Source: Methylobacterium sp. J-067
Lineage (GTDB): Bacteria; Pseudomonadota; Alphaproteobacteria; Rhizobiales; Beijerinckiaceae
DNA: 64,000 bases
Direction: 5' to 3'
NCBI RefSeq assembly: GCF_022829465.1
Contig: NZ_JAKSXZ010000110.1
Span: 372,001 to 436,000, forward strand
A model generated the notes under the pieces. The model searched no databases. It saw only the letters and a program-made list of their open reading frames with translations, and had not been told where the DNA came from. Shown one piece after another: positions 8,506-17,082 of the stretch (the stretch's first letter is position 1; every line of letters starts with the position of its first letter). The position numbers were made by a program, and so were the translations under genes.

Positions 8506-8556
8506 CGCCACGGTACCTTCCGACACAAATCCCGATCCTCGCGTAGCCGCCCGAAC

Positions 8557-8581
8557 TGTGATCACACATCACTAGCGTGAT
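8557..8581. promoter_or_regulatory. Operator-like palindromes between the BKACE operon and the GntR gene
   Basis: TGTGATCACA (8557-8566) is a perfect 10-bp palindrome. Immediately after it ATCAC (8568-8572) and GTGAT (8577-8581) form a second inverted repeat of the same half-site. Placed between divergent genes, one of them a GntR/FCD regulator, this is the probable binding site of that regulator. Confidence 0.5.
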
Positions 8582-8608
8582 ACTGCAGCTTTCGTCTAGA
8601 GTTGGCAC

Positions 8609-9319
8609 ATGAGTTCACCCAGAGCCCTCGCGGATCTCCCGCAGATCGAGCGGCGCACCCTCGCGGACACCGCTTACGACGCCCTGTGCGATCTCCTGGC
8701 CTCCGGGCGTCTCGCGCCCGGCGACAAGCTCTCGTTGCGCCAGACGGCGGCGGCGCTCGGGGTGTCGGTGATGCCGGTGCGCGAGGCCGTGAGCCGGCTG
8801 GCTTCGGACGGCGCCCTGGAGGTCGCGCTGAACCGCGCCCTGCGGGTCCCGATCCTCAGCGCCAGGGCGTTCCGCGAACTGGCCGAGACGCGCATGGCGG
8901 TCGAGGGCATGGCCGCGTCGCGGGCTGCGATGCGACGCAGCGGCGAAGAACTGGCGGCGATCCGCCGGGCGGAGGCGTCTTTCCGCTCGCTGGCGGAAAC
9001 GGCACAGCCCGATGGCGCCCGCGCGGTCGCGCTGAACCGTGATCTGCATTTTGCGATCTATGCCGCCTGCGGTCTGCAACCGCTCCGGGAGATCATTGCC
9101 CGCCTGTGGCTGAAGGCCGGGCCGGTGCTGAATCTAGATTTGAGGGCGTATCCCGAGAGGCTGCGGCAGGGTTTCGCCATCCGCCGCCACGCCGAAGTGC
9201 TCGGCGCCATCGAGGCGCGGGACGGCCCGGCGGCGGAAGCCGCCATCGCCGCCGATATCGGCGATGCGGCGGACTTCATCCTCTCGCGCGGCGCCCTTCC
9301 AGCCACCGCCATCCCCTGA
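8609..9319 (+). CDS. GntR-family regulator with FCD ligand-binding domain
   Basis: A 236-aa transcription factor. The N-terminal winged helix (LADTAYDALCDLLASGRLAPG then LRQTAAALGVSVMPVREAVSRL) is typical of the FadR subfamily. The C-terminal all-helical FCD domain holds the expected acidic and His positions (RDLHFAIYAA; RHAEVLGAIEARD). It is divergent from the dehydrogenase/BKACE pair and 16 bases before an SDR gene, so it most likely senses a catabolic acid and controls both sides. Confidence 0.9.
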   Translation: MSSPRALADLPQIERRTLADTAYDALCDLLASGRLAPGDKLSLRQTAAALGVSVMPVREAVSRLASDGALEVALNRALRVPILSARAFRELAETRMAVEGMAASRAAMRRSGEELAAIRRAEASFRSLAETAQPDGARAVALNRDLHFAIYAACGLQPLREIIARLWLKAGPVLNLDLRAYPERLRQGFAIRRHAEVLGAIEARDGPAAEAAIAADIGDAADFILSRGALPATAIP

Positions 9320-9335
9320 ACCCATAGGACGCATC

Positions 9336-10103
9336 ATGGACCTCGGCATCAACGGTTTGCGCGTGCTGGTTACGGCGGGCGCCAACGGCATCGGGCGGGC
9401 CATCGTCGAGGCCTTCCTCGAAGAGGGCGCGCGGGTCTTCACCTGCGATGTCGATGAAGCTGCCCTCGCCGGCCTGCCCGCCGGCGTGGGTCGCTGCCGC
9501 ACCGATGTCGGCGAGCGCGATCAGGTCGCGGCGATGATGGAGGCGGCGGTGTCCGATCTCGGCGGGCTCGATGTGCTGGTGAACAACGCCGGCATCGCCG
9601 GGCCGACCGGCCGGGTCGAGGACATCGCCCCCGAGGAATGGGATCGCTGCCTGACCGTGTGCCTGACGAGCCAGTTCAACTGCGCCCGGCTGGCGGTGCC
9701 CTACCTTCGGGCAAGCGACAACGCCTCCATCGTCAACCTGTCCTCGGCGGCCGGCAGGTTCGGCTTCGCCCTGCGCAGCCCCTACGCGGCGGCGAAATGG
9801 GGGGTGATCGGCTTCACGAAGTCACTCGCCATCGAACTCGGCGAGGCGGGCATCCGCGTGAATGCGATCCTGCCCGGCCTCGTGGCGGGGGATCGGCAGC
9901 GGCGCGTGCTCGAAGCCAAGGCACAGCAGCAGGGCACGAGCTTCGCCGAGATGGAGGCGCGGGCCTTCTCCTTCGTGTCGATGAAGGAATACGTCACCGC
10001 GCGGCAACTCGCCGACCAGATCCTGCTGCTCGCCTCGCACCGGGGGCGTACGATCTCGGGGCAGGCCATCGCCATCGACGGCGACACGCGGATGCTCTCC
10101 TGA
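9336..10103 (+). CDS. SDR family oxidoreductase
   Basis: A 255-aa classical short-chain dehydrogenase. The cofactor motif is TAGANGIGRAI (about 13-23), followed by CDVD, which points to NAD, then NNAGIAG (about 84). The active site has Ser in VNLSSAAGRFG and YAAAKWG (Tyr and Lys). The ATG at 9336 (MDLGINGLRVLV) has AGGAC just upstream; longer in-frame starts overlap the regulator. It follows the GntR gene by 16 bases and probably belongs to the same catabolic pathway. Substrate unknown. Confidence 0.88.
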   Translation: MDLGINGLRVLVTAGANGIGRAIVEAFLEEGARVFTCDVDEAALAGLPAGVGRCRTDVGERDQVAAMMEAAVSDLGGLDVLVNNAGIAGPTGRVEDIAPEEWDRCLTVCLTSQFNCARLAVPYLRASDNASIVNLSSAAGRFGFALRSPYAAAKWGVIGFTKSLAIELGEAGIRVNAILPGLVAGDRQRRVLEAKAQQQGTSFAEMEARAFSFVSMKEYVTARQLADQILLLASHRGRTISGQAIAIDGDTRMLS

Positions 10104-10168
10104 TCCGCGCCGGAACCAATCGCGCCGCCGGAGCGATACCGGCTCTCGCGACGTGACCCGAGCCGATC

Positions 10169-10900
10169 ATGGACAATCCCCACCCCGACCGCCCCTACGT
10201 CCTCTGCCACATGACGAGTTCCGTCGATGGGCGGATCAAGGTCCGCCGCTGGCTGGCCGATGCCGACCGGCATTACGAGCGCATCCATGCCGAACTCGGC
10301 GGCGATGCCTGGATGTGCGGGCGCATCACCATGCAGGGCTATGCCGACAGCGCCGACCCGCTGCCGCAGGCCCCCGCCGACGACGGCGTGCCGGTGCCGC
10401 GCGAGGACCATGTCGCGACGCACGACGCGAAGGGCTACGCCATCGCCCTCGACGCGCGCGGCCGGCTCGATTGGGGCGCCCGCAACGACATCACCGGGGA
10501 CCACGTGGTCGTGGTGCTGACGGAATCGGTGCCCGACGAGCACCTGCGGGCGCTCAAGGCCGGCGGCCAATCCTACCTGTTCGCCGGGGAGCGCGAGGTC
10601 GATTTCGCACTGGCGGTGCGCAAGCTGAAGGCGCTGTTCGGCATCGAGCGCCTGCTCGTCGAGGGTGGCGGGCACATCAACGGCTCGATGCTGCAAGCCG
10701 GGGTGATCGACGAACTCAGCCTGCTCCTGGCGCCGGCCGTCGATGGCGTCTCCGGGACGCCGGCCGTGTTCGACTTTCGCGGCGAGGAATCCGATTCGAT
10801 GGGGAAGCGTCGCAAGCTCGATCTAAAATCCTGCGAGCAACTCGACGACGGCACCGTCTGGCTGCGCTACCGCATCACCCCTGTCGGGGAGGAAGCCTGA
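10169..10900 (+). CDS. RibD C-terminal / dihydrofolate reductase-like reductase
   Basis: A 243-aa protein of the RibD-C/DHFR-like fold. It begins YVLCHMTSSVDGRIKVRRW, as in the NADPH-binding reductase half of RibD, and has IERLLVEGGGHINGSML, the conserved VEGG block, near residue 155. It lacks a deaminase domain and no riboflavin genes are nearby, so a role in riboflavin synthesis is not supported; stand-alone members reduce diverse substrates. Its 3' end overlaps the convergent hydrolase gene by 26 bases. Confidence 0.78.
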   Translation: MDNPHPDRPYVLCHMTSSVDGRIKVRRWLADADRHYERIHAELGGDAWMCGRITMQGYADSADPLPQAPADDGVPVPREDHVATHDAKGYAIALDARGRLDWGARNDITGDHVVVVLTESVPDEHLRALKAGGQSYLFAGEREVDFALAVRKLKALFGIERLLVEGGGHINGSMLQAGVIDELSLLLAPAVDGVSGTPAVFDFRGEESDSMGKRRKLDLKSCEQLDDGTVWLRYRITPVGEEA

Positions 10901-11882
10901 TCGCCCCGAGGAAGCTGTCGTAACAGGCCGTCACGGCGCGCAGCCGCTCGAATTGCGGCAGCGCGCCGGTCGGCACCGTATCGATCCGCCAGTTGCGACG
11001 GTCGGCGAAGCGCGGGGCGAGGCGGTAATCCACGAAGTCGCCTCGCTGGCCGTGGATCATCCAGACCGGCAGGCGCAGGCGGTCGTAGAGCAGCGTCGAG
11101 TCGGTCGGGAACAGGTGCCCGGCGATGAAGCAGTACGGCGCATGCTCCGCCCCCGGCTGGTGCGCCGTGGCGTAGGCGTAATCGAGCAGCCCCTCGTCGA
11201 TCTTCGTCGCGCCGAAGGTCTTCTCCAGAAAGAAGCGGATGCTCACCCGGCTCGCCAGCGCCCCGAACAGGGCAGGCCCGACGAGGGGCCTGTCGAGCAG
11301 ACCGCGCACGATGTCCCGTCCGCGATGCCCGTCCGGCGGCCCTTCGCCGGAGAGACGCCCGTCGAAGCCCGTGGGGCTGATGAGGCCGAGGGTGGCGTAG
11401 TCCGCCGGCCGGGCGAGGCAGGCCTTGGCGAGATACGCGCAGGAGAGCGAGATCGCCATGGCATCGACGGCGTCGCCGCCGTGCCGGGCGCGGATCTGCG
11501 CCGTGACGGCGTGGATCGCCTCGGCCATGAGGCGCGGTGTGTAGCGGCGCCGGCTGCGCTCGGAGAAGCCGAAGCCCGGCAGGTCAAGGGCGTAGACGGG
11601 CCGCGTCTCGCGGTAATGCAGGTAGAGGGGTCGGGTCTCGTAGGCGCTGCCGGCGGCGTTGATCGAGTGAATCAGCAGGAGCGGACGCCCGCTTCCCTCC
11701 GGCGAGGCATAATAGGAGATCGACCCGACCTGCTGGTCCGCCACGCTCTCGCGCGTCCCCGGCAGGGCGGCCGGCAGGGGATCGGTCGTCTCGCTGCGGA
11801 AATAGCGCGCGAGGGCGAGCGTGCCCGCCGAGGCCGCAAGGGTGAGGAGTGTGCGCCCGGACGGGCGAGCGAGGGAGCACAT
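10875..11882 (-). CDS. Alpha/beta-fold hydrolase with atypical nucleophile elbow
   Basis: About 335 aa. The alpha/beta hydrolase core is visible: LLLIHSINAAGSAYE (oxyanion loop replacing HG), VYALDLPGFGFSER, then the putative nucleophile Ser in MAISLSCAYLAKA, and WMIHGQRGDFVDYR with the late acid. The usual G-x-S-x-G elbow reads A-I-S-L-S, so both glycines are replaced. A hydrophobic segment near the N-terminus (LLTLAASAGTLALARYF) may be a membrane anchor. The ATG at 11882 (MCSLARPSG) is preferred to one at 11945. It lies 110 bases after the WcbI-like gene on the same strand. Substrate unknown. Confidence 0.8.
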   Translation of the reverse strand: MCSLARPSGRTLLTLAASAGTLALARYFRSETTDPLPAALPGTRESVADQQVGSISYYASPEGSGRPLLLIHSINAAGSAYETRPLYLHYRETRPVYALDLPGFGFSERSRRRYTPRLMAEAIHAVTAQIRARHGGDAVDAMAISLSCAYLAKACLARPADYATLGLISPTGFDGRLSGEGPPDGHRGRDIVRGLLDRPLVGPALFGALASRVSIRFFLEKTFGATKIDEGLLDYAYATAHQPGAEHAPYCFIAGHLFPTDSTLLYDRLRLPVWMIHGQRGDFVDYRLAPRFADRRNWRIDTVPTGALPQFERLRAVTACYDSFLGAIRLPPRQG

Positions 11883-11992
11883 CACTGCGGGAAGGGGTCG
11901 GGTGTGGGCCAGCCCGTCAACGCCGGTTCGGGCCGAAGGTGCCAAGTCGTCGCAACTTACAATCCCCCGCAGGGGCGACCAAGGCGTCGGCG

Positions 11993-13063
11993 CTACCCTG
12001 CGACGATGGACCCCGCCAAGGCACGTACCCCGCGCCGTGCCGCAAGGGGCGCTTCCTCCCGGTGCCCGGCCGCGCGGCGCAGGAACTCGACCGTCGGCGC
12101 ATCCCCCCGCCAGGCCTGGACGCGCTGGCTCACCAGAACCTCCTTCGGCCGGTTGTCGTAATAGGCATAGGCGGCGGCGACATAGGCGACACGGGTCATC
12201 GTGCGGGCAGGGCCGGAGCGGGGCGTCTCGGCCTTGAAGAACAGCGCGCTGCCCGGCACGCCGTAATGCTGGGCGATCTCGGGATAGACCGGCCAGCTTC
12301 CCATGCCCCCGAGGTCATCAGGCAGGAACGCATCGAGGTCGCATTCCTCGAAGCCGATGCCGGCCTTTCCGAGCAGCCCCCGCGCGATGTCGCTCATCAC
12401 GTAGAGCTTCGGGTGGTTGGTCGAGTGCATGAAGCAGCCGCGCCGCACCCAGCGGGTGAGATGCCCGTCGAGATCGTAGCCCGCCTCGCTGCCGAGCCGG
12501 CGCAGGCTCGCCACGGACTTGTCCCAGAACTCGTAATAGCCGAGCCGCTCGAACACCGCCTCGTTGAACAACCGCAGGGCCTGGGCCTGCGAGAAGCCGG
12601 CGAGGTAGGCGAAGAGCGTCACCGCCGAGTGCGAATGCCCCATCGGGCCGGAGATGAGGCCACGCAGGGTCGCATGGTTCTGCACGCCGATGGACACCAC
12701 GTCCGGGTGATACGCCGCGAAGGCCACGGTCGGGATGACGTGGACGTTCGGCCGGGCCCGCAGATCGAGGATCGTCCCGCCGTCGCGGAAGGGCGGCAGG
12801 TAAATGTTGGTGAAGACGGCATCGTAGCGGTCGGCCCGCGCGATCACGTCCGCGAGGCGGCGAAAGCGGCGGCCGAGGGTGAAGACGGAGAGGAAATCCA
12901 CCTGCGCGTCGGGCAGGAGGTAGCGCATGGCCCGCGCCACCGTGCCGGCCTGGCAGACGCCGAGAACGAGCAGACGCGGGTTTCGCGCCCGAGACTTGCC
13001 GACTTGCGACAGCCAGTATTGGGCACGCCGGACTGCATCGAGGGTGGACATGGCGCCGTCCAT
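11993..13063 (-). CDS. WcbI-like polysaccharide biosynthesis family protein
   Basis: A 356-aa protein resembling the WcbI family, whose founding member acts in capsule synthesis and binds coenzyme A. The pattern is LLVLGVCQAGTVARAM at the N-terminus, VIPTVAFAAYHPDVV, GPMGHSHSAVTL and MHSTNHPKLYVMSDIA, in the family's order. I prefer the ATG at 13061-13063 (MDGAMSTLD), with GGGGA 6 bases upstream; an ATG at 13051 is also possible. The assignment rests on remembered family motifs, so it is tentative. No other capsule genes are in the window. The gene may share a transcript with the hydrolase downstream. Confidence 0.6.
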   Translation of the reverse strand: MDGAMSTLDAVRRAQYWLSQVGKSRARNPRLLVLGVCQAGTVARAMRYLLPDAQVDFLSVFTLGRRFRRLADVIARADRYDAVFTNIYLPPFRDGGTILDLRARPNVHVIPTVAFAAYHPDVVSIGVQNHATLRGLISGPMGHSHSAVTLFAYLAGFSQAQALRLFNEAVFERLGYYEFWDKSVASLRRLGSEAGYDLDGHLTRWVRRGCFMHSTNHPKLYVMSDIARGLLGKAGIGFEECDLDAFLPDDLGGMGSWPVYPEIAQHYGVPGSALFFKAETPRSGPARTMTRVAYVAAAYAYYDNRPKEVLVSQRVQAWRGDAPTVEFLRRAAGHREEAPLAARRGVRALAGSIVAG

Positions 13064-13318
13064 CGCATGTCCCCGGACCGGCGGCAAACTCCGCCAGGCT
13101 TCTTACAACCACTAGTAGACACGACGTACACGTGCTGTCTGTGCTTGCTGGTATGATTGTTTATCTGAAGCAAAGGCGTCGTATTTAGGCGAAATGACTG
13201 ATTTTATGCCTCGATATAAATTGCTCTGAGAGGGCCATGATCAGGTTTTCTGGAAGGATTTAGGCGAGCCTGCGGGCACGTCGCTTCACCGCCCGAAGCG
13301 GTCGGTTCTCGGCTTGGG
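13064..13318. other. AT-rich intergenic region between the WcbI-like gene and the chemotaxis receptor
   Basis: About 255 bases, with a marked AT-rich stretch from about 13105 to 13255 that stands out in this GC-rich window. It must hold the divergent promoters of both neighbours. I see no clear coding frame, RNA gene or long repeat in it. Confidence 0.5.
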
Positions 13319-15025
13319 ATGGCCTCGATGAATTTTTTCCGTGACACCCGCCTGATGGTCAAGGCGGCAATTCCACAGATCGTCCTCGCCCTTCTTGCGG
13401 GCGGATTGGTGCTTTATGCCCGTAGCACCCTCATCAATCTGTCCGACGACATCCGGATCATCACGGAAGTTCAGGCTGTCCGTCTGGAATACATTCTTAA
13501 GCTCAATATCGAGACGAACGAGGCGTCGGTCGTCGTCCGCAACATGCTCATCGAAAAGCGCGACGACAAAGTGGAAGGCTACCGGGTTCGCTACGACACC
13601 GCCTTCGCCGCATCAAAGACCGCCCTCGACAGCCTGAACAAGCTGGCCGATTCCGACGAGCGCCGCGCCGCCAACGAAAGCCTGAATCGGAGCCTCACCG
13701 AGTTGATGACGCTGCTGAACCGCGCCGTCGAGCTTCGGCTGAAGGGCGACGTGGATGGCGCGACCAAGGTGGCGCTGGTCGATGCCTCGGCAGTCCGGCT
13801 GAAGCTTCGGGACATGATCCAGGACCGCACCGCGACCCTCAAGAAGCAGTTCGAGGCGCTTCGGGAGGCGACCGCGCAATCCGAGAGCCGCGCGGAGTTC
13901 ATCCTGATCGGCTCCGCCCTGGTGGGGTTCGTCCTGGCGATCGGGCTGTCCTTCACCATTGTGATCTTCGGCATCAACCGGCCGCTGAGCAGCCTCGTGT
14001 CGGTGCTCCAGTGCGTGGCGAAGGGTGACATCGACGCGCAGATCGCCGAGGCGCAGCGCGGCGACGAGATCGGCGCTGTCGGCAAGGCGGTAGAAGCCAT
14101 CAAGGAGATGGTCGCGCGCAAGGCCCTGGAACAGGCCGAGATGCAGCGTCTGGCCGACGAGGCGGCCGCCACCGAGCGCCGGCGCACGATGGTGGAACTG
14201 GCGGACGGGTTCGAGACCGCCGTGGGGGGCATCGTCGGGATGGTGTCGTCCTCCGCGACGGAGCTTCAGGCGACCGCCCAGCAGATGAGTTCGGCCGCCG
14301 CCGAGACGGCCGCGCAATCGACCACCGTCGCCGCCGCCGCCGAGGAGGCCGCCTCGAATGTCAGCACGGTCGCAGCGGCGGCGGAGGAGTTGGGCACGTC
14401 GGTGCAGTAGATCGGCCGGCAGGTGCAGGGCTCGGCCGCGCTCGCCGAACTTGCCATGACCGAGGCCGACCAGACGGCCGCCCTCGTGCAGGCCCTGCGC
14501 GAGACCTCGACGCGGATCGGCGACATGGTGGGGATGATCTCGAACATCGCGTCGCAGACCAACCTCCTCGCCCTCAACGCCACCATCGAGGCCGCCCGCG
14601 CGGGCGATGCGGGGCGCGGCTTCGCGGTGGTCGCGGCCGAGGTGAAGGAACTCGCCAACCAGACCGGCCGGGCGACCGAGGAGATCGCCGGGCAGATCGG
14701 TGAGGTCCAGGGCGTCACCGACCGGGCCATCACCGCCATCGGCGCGATCACCGGCCGGATCCGCGAGATCAATACCGTCGCGACCTCCATCGCCGCTGCC
14801 GTGGAGGAGCAGGGCGCGGCGACGCAGGAGATCGTCCGCAACGTCTCGCAGGCTTCGTCGGGCACGAGCGAGGTGACGAGCAACATCGTCGGCGTCGCCC
14901 GCGCCTCCGAGGATACGGGTACCGCCGCGACGCATGTGCTGGCGGCCTCGGGCGAGTTGTCCCGCCAGTCCGAGCACCTGACGGAGGAAGTCGCCCGCTT
15001 CCTCAGGACCGTGCGCGCCGCGTGA
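13319..15025 (+). pseudogene. Methyl-accepting chemotaxis protein interrupted by an in-frame amber codon
   Basis: The frame encodes a full-length chemoreceptor of 568 residues except that codon 364 is TAG (14408-14410). Upstream are transmembrane segment 1 (IPQIVLALLAGGLVLY), a periplasmic four-helix type domain, transmembrane segment 2 (FILIGSALVGFVLAIGLSF), HAMP, and the first methylation helix ending EELGTSVQ. Downstream, in the same frame, follow [13 protein letters not shown], the signalling tip ([20 protein letters not shown]), the return helix and a normal end. A single G-to-T change (GAG to TAG) would account for it. The truncated product lacks the CheA/CheW-binding tip. Sequencing error, recent inactivation or readthrough are possible. 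ATG 13328 (MNFFRDTRL) is an alternative start. Confidence 0.85.
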
Positions 15026-15031
15026 GCGAGG

Positions 15032-15060
15032 GAGGCGGCCCGTCAGGCCAGGGCCGCCTC
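15032..15060. terminator. Hairpin between convergent chemoreceptor and ABC-F genes
   Basis: GAGGCGGCCC (15032-15041) and GGGCCGCCTC (15051-15060) are a perfect 10-bp stem around a 9-base loop, at the meeting point of two convergent genes. No T-run follows on either strand, so termination is inferred from position and stem strength. The right arm lies inside the last codons of the ABC-F gene. Confidence 0.4.
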
Positions 15061-16914
15061 AATCTCCCCGGAGAGTTCGAGCCATTCCTCTTCCGCCGTC
15101 GCGAGAGCACTCGCGGCGTCGGCGCGCATCTTGGCGATCTCCCCGGCCTTGGCCGCGTTTTCGCGGAAGGCCGAGCCGTCCTCCAGGGCGGCGTCAATCT
15201 TCTGGATGGCGGCGGTGAGCTTCGCCATCCGCGCCTCCACCCCTTCGAGTCGCTTGCGCAGGGGCGCCAGGGCCGCGCGCTTCTCGACGCCCGCCCGCCG
15301 GGCCTCGGCCTTCTGCCCCCCGGCGGCGTCGGCCGCGCGCTCGCCCTCACGCTCCGGCCCCGCCAGCACGAGGCGGCGGTAATCGTCCATGTCGCCGTCG
15401 AAGGTCTTCACCGTGCCGTCCGTGACGAGCCACAACCGGTCGGCGCAGGCCTCGATGAGGAAGCGGTCGTGACTCACGAGGATCACGGCGCCCTCGTAAT
15501 CGTTGATCGCCTCCACGAGGGCCTGACGGCTCTCGATGTCGAGGTGGTTGGTCGGCTCGTCGAGGATCAGCAGGTGCGGCCCGTGGAAGGCCGCGAGCCC
15601 CATCAGCAGGCGGGCCTTCTCGCCGCCGGACAGCTTCTCGACCGGCGTGTCCGCCTTGGACGCCCCGAAGCCGAGGCGGGCGGTCGCGGAGCGCACCTTC
15701 GCCTCCGGCACGTCCGGCATCATGGTGCGCACATGGGCGTAGGCGCTCTCGGCCGGGCGCAACTCGTCGAGCTGGTGCTGGGCGAAATAGGCCACGTCCA
15801 TCTTGGACGAGCGCTTCATCTCACCCGCCAGGGGCGGCAGGCGCCCGCCGATCAGCTTGCAGAACGTCGACTTGCCATTGCCGTTGGCGCCGAGCAGCGC
15901 CACCCGGTCGTCCGGGGCGAGGCTGAGGTTAAGCCCGGTGAGCACCACGCGCTCGCCATAGCCCGCCTTCACCCGATCCATCGCCACGATGGGCGGCGAG
16001 AGCGGCTTCTCTGGGCTCGGCAGGTGGATCACCGGCACGTCGTCTTCGAGCAGCGCGGCGATGGGCTCCATCTTGGCGAGGCGCTTCATGCGCGATTGCG
16101 CCTGCCGCGCCTTGGTCGCCTTGGCCTTGAACCGGTCGATGAAGCTCTGGAGATGCGCCCGCTCCACGTCCTGCTTCGCCTTGGCCTTCGCCTGAAGCAT
16201 CCGCTTCTCGGAGAGTTGCCGCGCGAAGCTCGTGTAGCCGCCCCGGTAGATCGAGAGCTTGCCCCGGTCGAGATGCAGGATGTGATCGACCGATGTGTCG
16301 AGCAGGTCGCGGTCGTGGCTGATGACGATGGCCGTGCGCGGGTAGCGCTCGAGGTAATCGTAGAGCCAGAGCGTGCCCTCGATGTCGAGGTAGTTGGTCG
16401 GCTCGTCCAGCAGCAGCAGGTCGGGCTCCGAAAACAGCACCGCCGCCAGGGCCACACGCATCCGCCAGCCGCCGGAGAAGTCCGCACATGGCCGGGCCTG
16501 CGCCGCCGCGTCGAAGCCGAGGCCGTGCAGGATCGCCGCCGCACGGGCGGGGGCCGAATGGGCGCCGATATCCACGAGCCGCGTCTCGATCTCGGCCCGG
16601 CGCAAGCCGTCCGCGTGTTCGGCCTCCGCCATCAGCGCGGCGCGCTGGGTGTCGGCCGCGAGCACCACCGCGTGAAGGGTTTCCGGCCCGGCTGGCGCCT
16701 CCTGCGCCACGGCGCCGATGCGCATGCCCTTCGGCAGGGACACCGCCTTAGAATCCACCGGCAGGTCGCCCATGATCGCCCGGAACAGGGTCGTCTTGCC
16801 GGCGCCGTTGCGGCCGACGAGCCCGACATGGGCTCCCTCCGGGATGGTGAAGCTCGCAGCGTCGAGAATCAGGCGCTCGCCGATGCGGTAGGTCAGGTCG
16901 TTGACGCGCAGCAT
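15043..16914 (-). CDS. ABC-F family ATPase, YheS/Uup-like
   Basis: A 623-aa soluble protein with two ABC ATPase domains and no membrane segment, typical of ABC-F proteins that act on ribosomes. Domain 1: GRNGAGKTT (about 35), FSGGWRMRVALA, LLLLDEPTNYLD. An arginine/lysine-rich linker (KAKATKARQAQSRMKRLAKM) joins domain 2: GANGNGKST, LSGGEKARLLMG, LLILDEPTNHLD. A charged C-terminal coiled coil (about 530-620) resembles Uup/YheS. Start ATG at 16914 (MLRVNDLTYRIG). Translation-related housekeeping is the likeliest role; antibiotic resistance by ribosome protection cannot be excluded from sequence. Confidence 0.9.
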   Translation of the reverse strand: MLRVNDLTYRIGERLILDAASFTIPEGAHVGLVGRNGAGKTTLFRAIMGDLPVDSKAVSLPKGMRIGAVAQEAPAGPETLHAVVLAADTQRAALMAEAEHADGLRRAEIETRLVDIGAHSAPARAAAILHGLGFDAAAQARPCADFSGGWRMRVALAAVLFSEPDLLLLDEPTNYLDIEGTLWLYDYLERYPRTAIVISHDRDLLDTSVDHILHLDRGKLSIYRGGYTSFARQLSEKRMLQAKAKAKQDVERAHLQSFIDRFKAKATKARQAQSRMKRLAKMEPIAALLEDDVPVIHLPSPEKPLSPPIVAMDRVKAGYGERVVLTGLNLSLAPDDRVALLGANGNGKSTFCKLIGGRLPPLAGEMKRSSKMDVAYFAQHQLDELRPAESAYAHVRTMMPDVPEAKVRSATARLGFGASKADTPVEKLSGGEKARLLMGLAAFHGPHLLILDEPTNHLDIESRQALVEAINDYEGAVILVSHDRFLIEACADRLWLVTDGTVKTFDGDMDDYRRLVLAGPEREGERAADAAGGQKAEARRAGVEKRAALAPLRKRLEGVEARMAKLTAAIQKIDAALEDGSAFRENAAKAGEIAKMRADAASALATAEEEWLELSGEIEAALA

Positions 16915-17026
16915 CGCGGCGTTCTGGCCGGGCGAAGCCCGCGAAGCAAGGCCCGAGTTTCGCCGCCGCCTTAACGGTTTGGCATCTTAAGCGCATAACA
17001 GTCTAACGACGCTACATTTAGCCTGA

Positions 17027-17053
17027 TTGCACTTCCGAATTGGCCTTTATAAA
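17027..17053 (+). promoter_or_regulatory. Candidate promoter of the HD-GYP gene
   Basis: TTGCAC (17027-17032) and TATAAA (17048-17053) with a 15-base spacer lie in an AT-rich intergenic stretch, about 30 bases before the GTG start at 17083. The spacing is slightly short. Assigned by likeness only. Confidence 0.35.
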
Positions 17054-17082
17054 GTTTCATATCACACAAAGAGAGAGTTTGC

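Noticed and set aside
8505..8565. ATG at 8565 as the start of the lambda-crystallin-type dehydrogenase
   Set aside because: It would place the operator palindrome at the start codon and lacks a ribosome site; GTG 8505 has GGAAGG at good spacing and matches the family N-terminus.
14408..14410. The amber codon as a pyrrolysine site
   Set aside because: Pyrrolysine use is not expected in this kind of bacterium or protein; no supporting genes are in the window.
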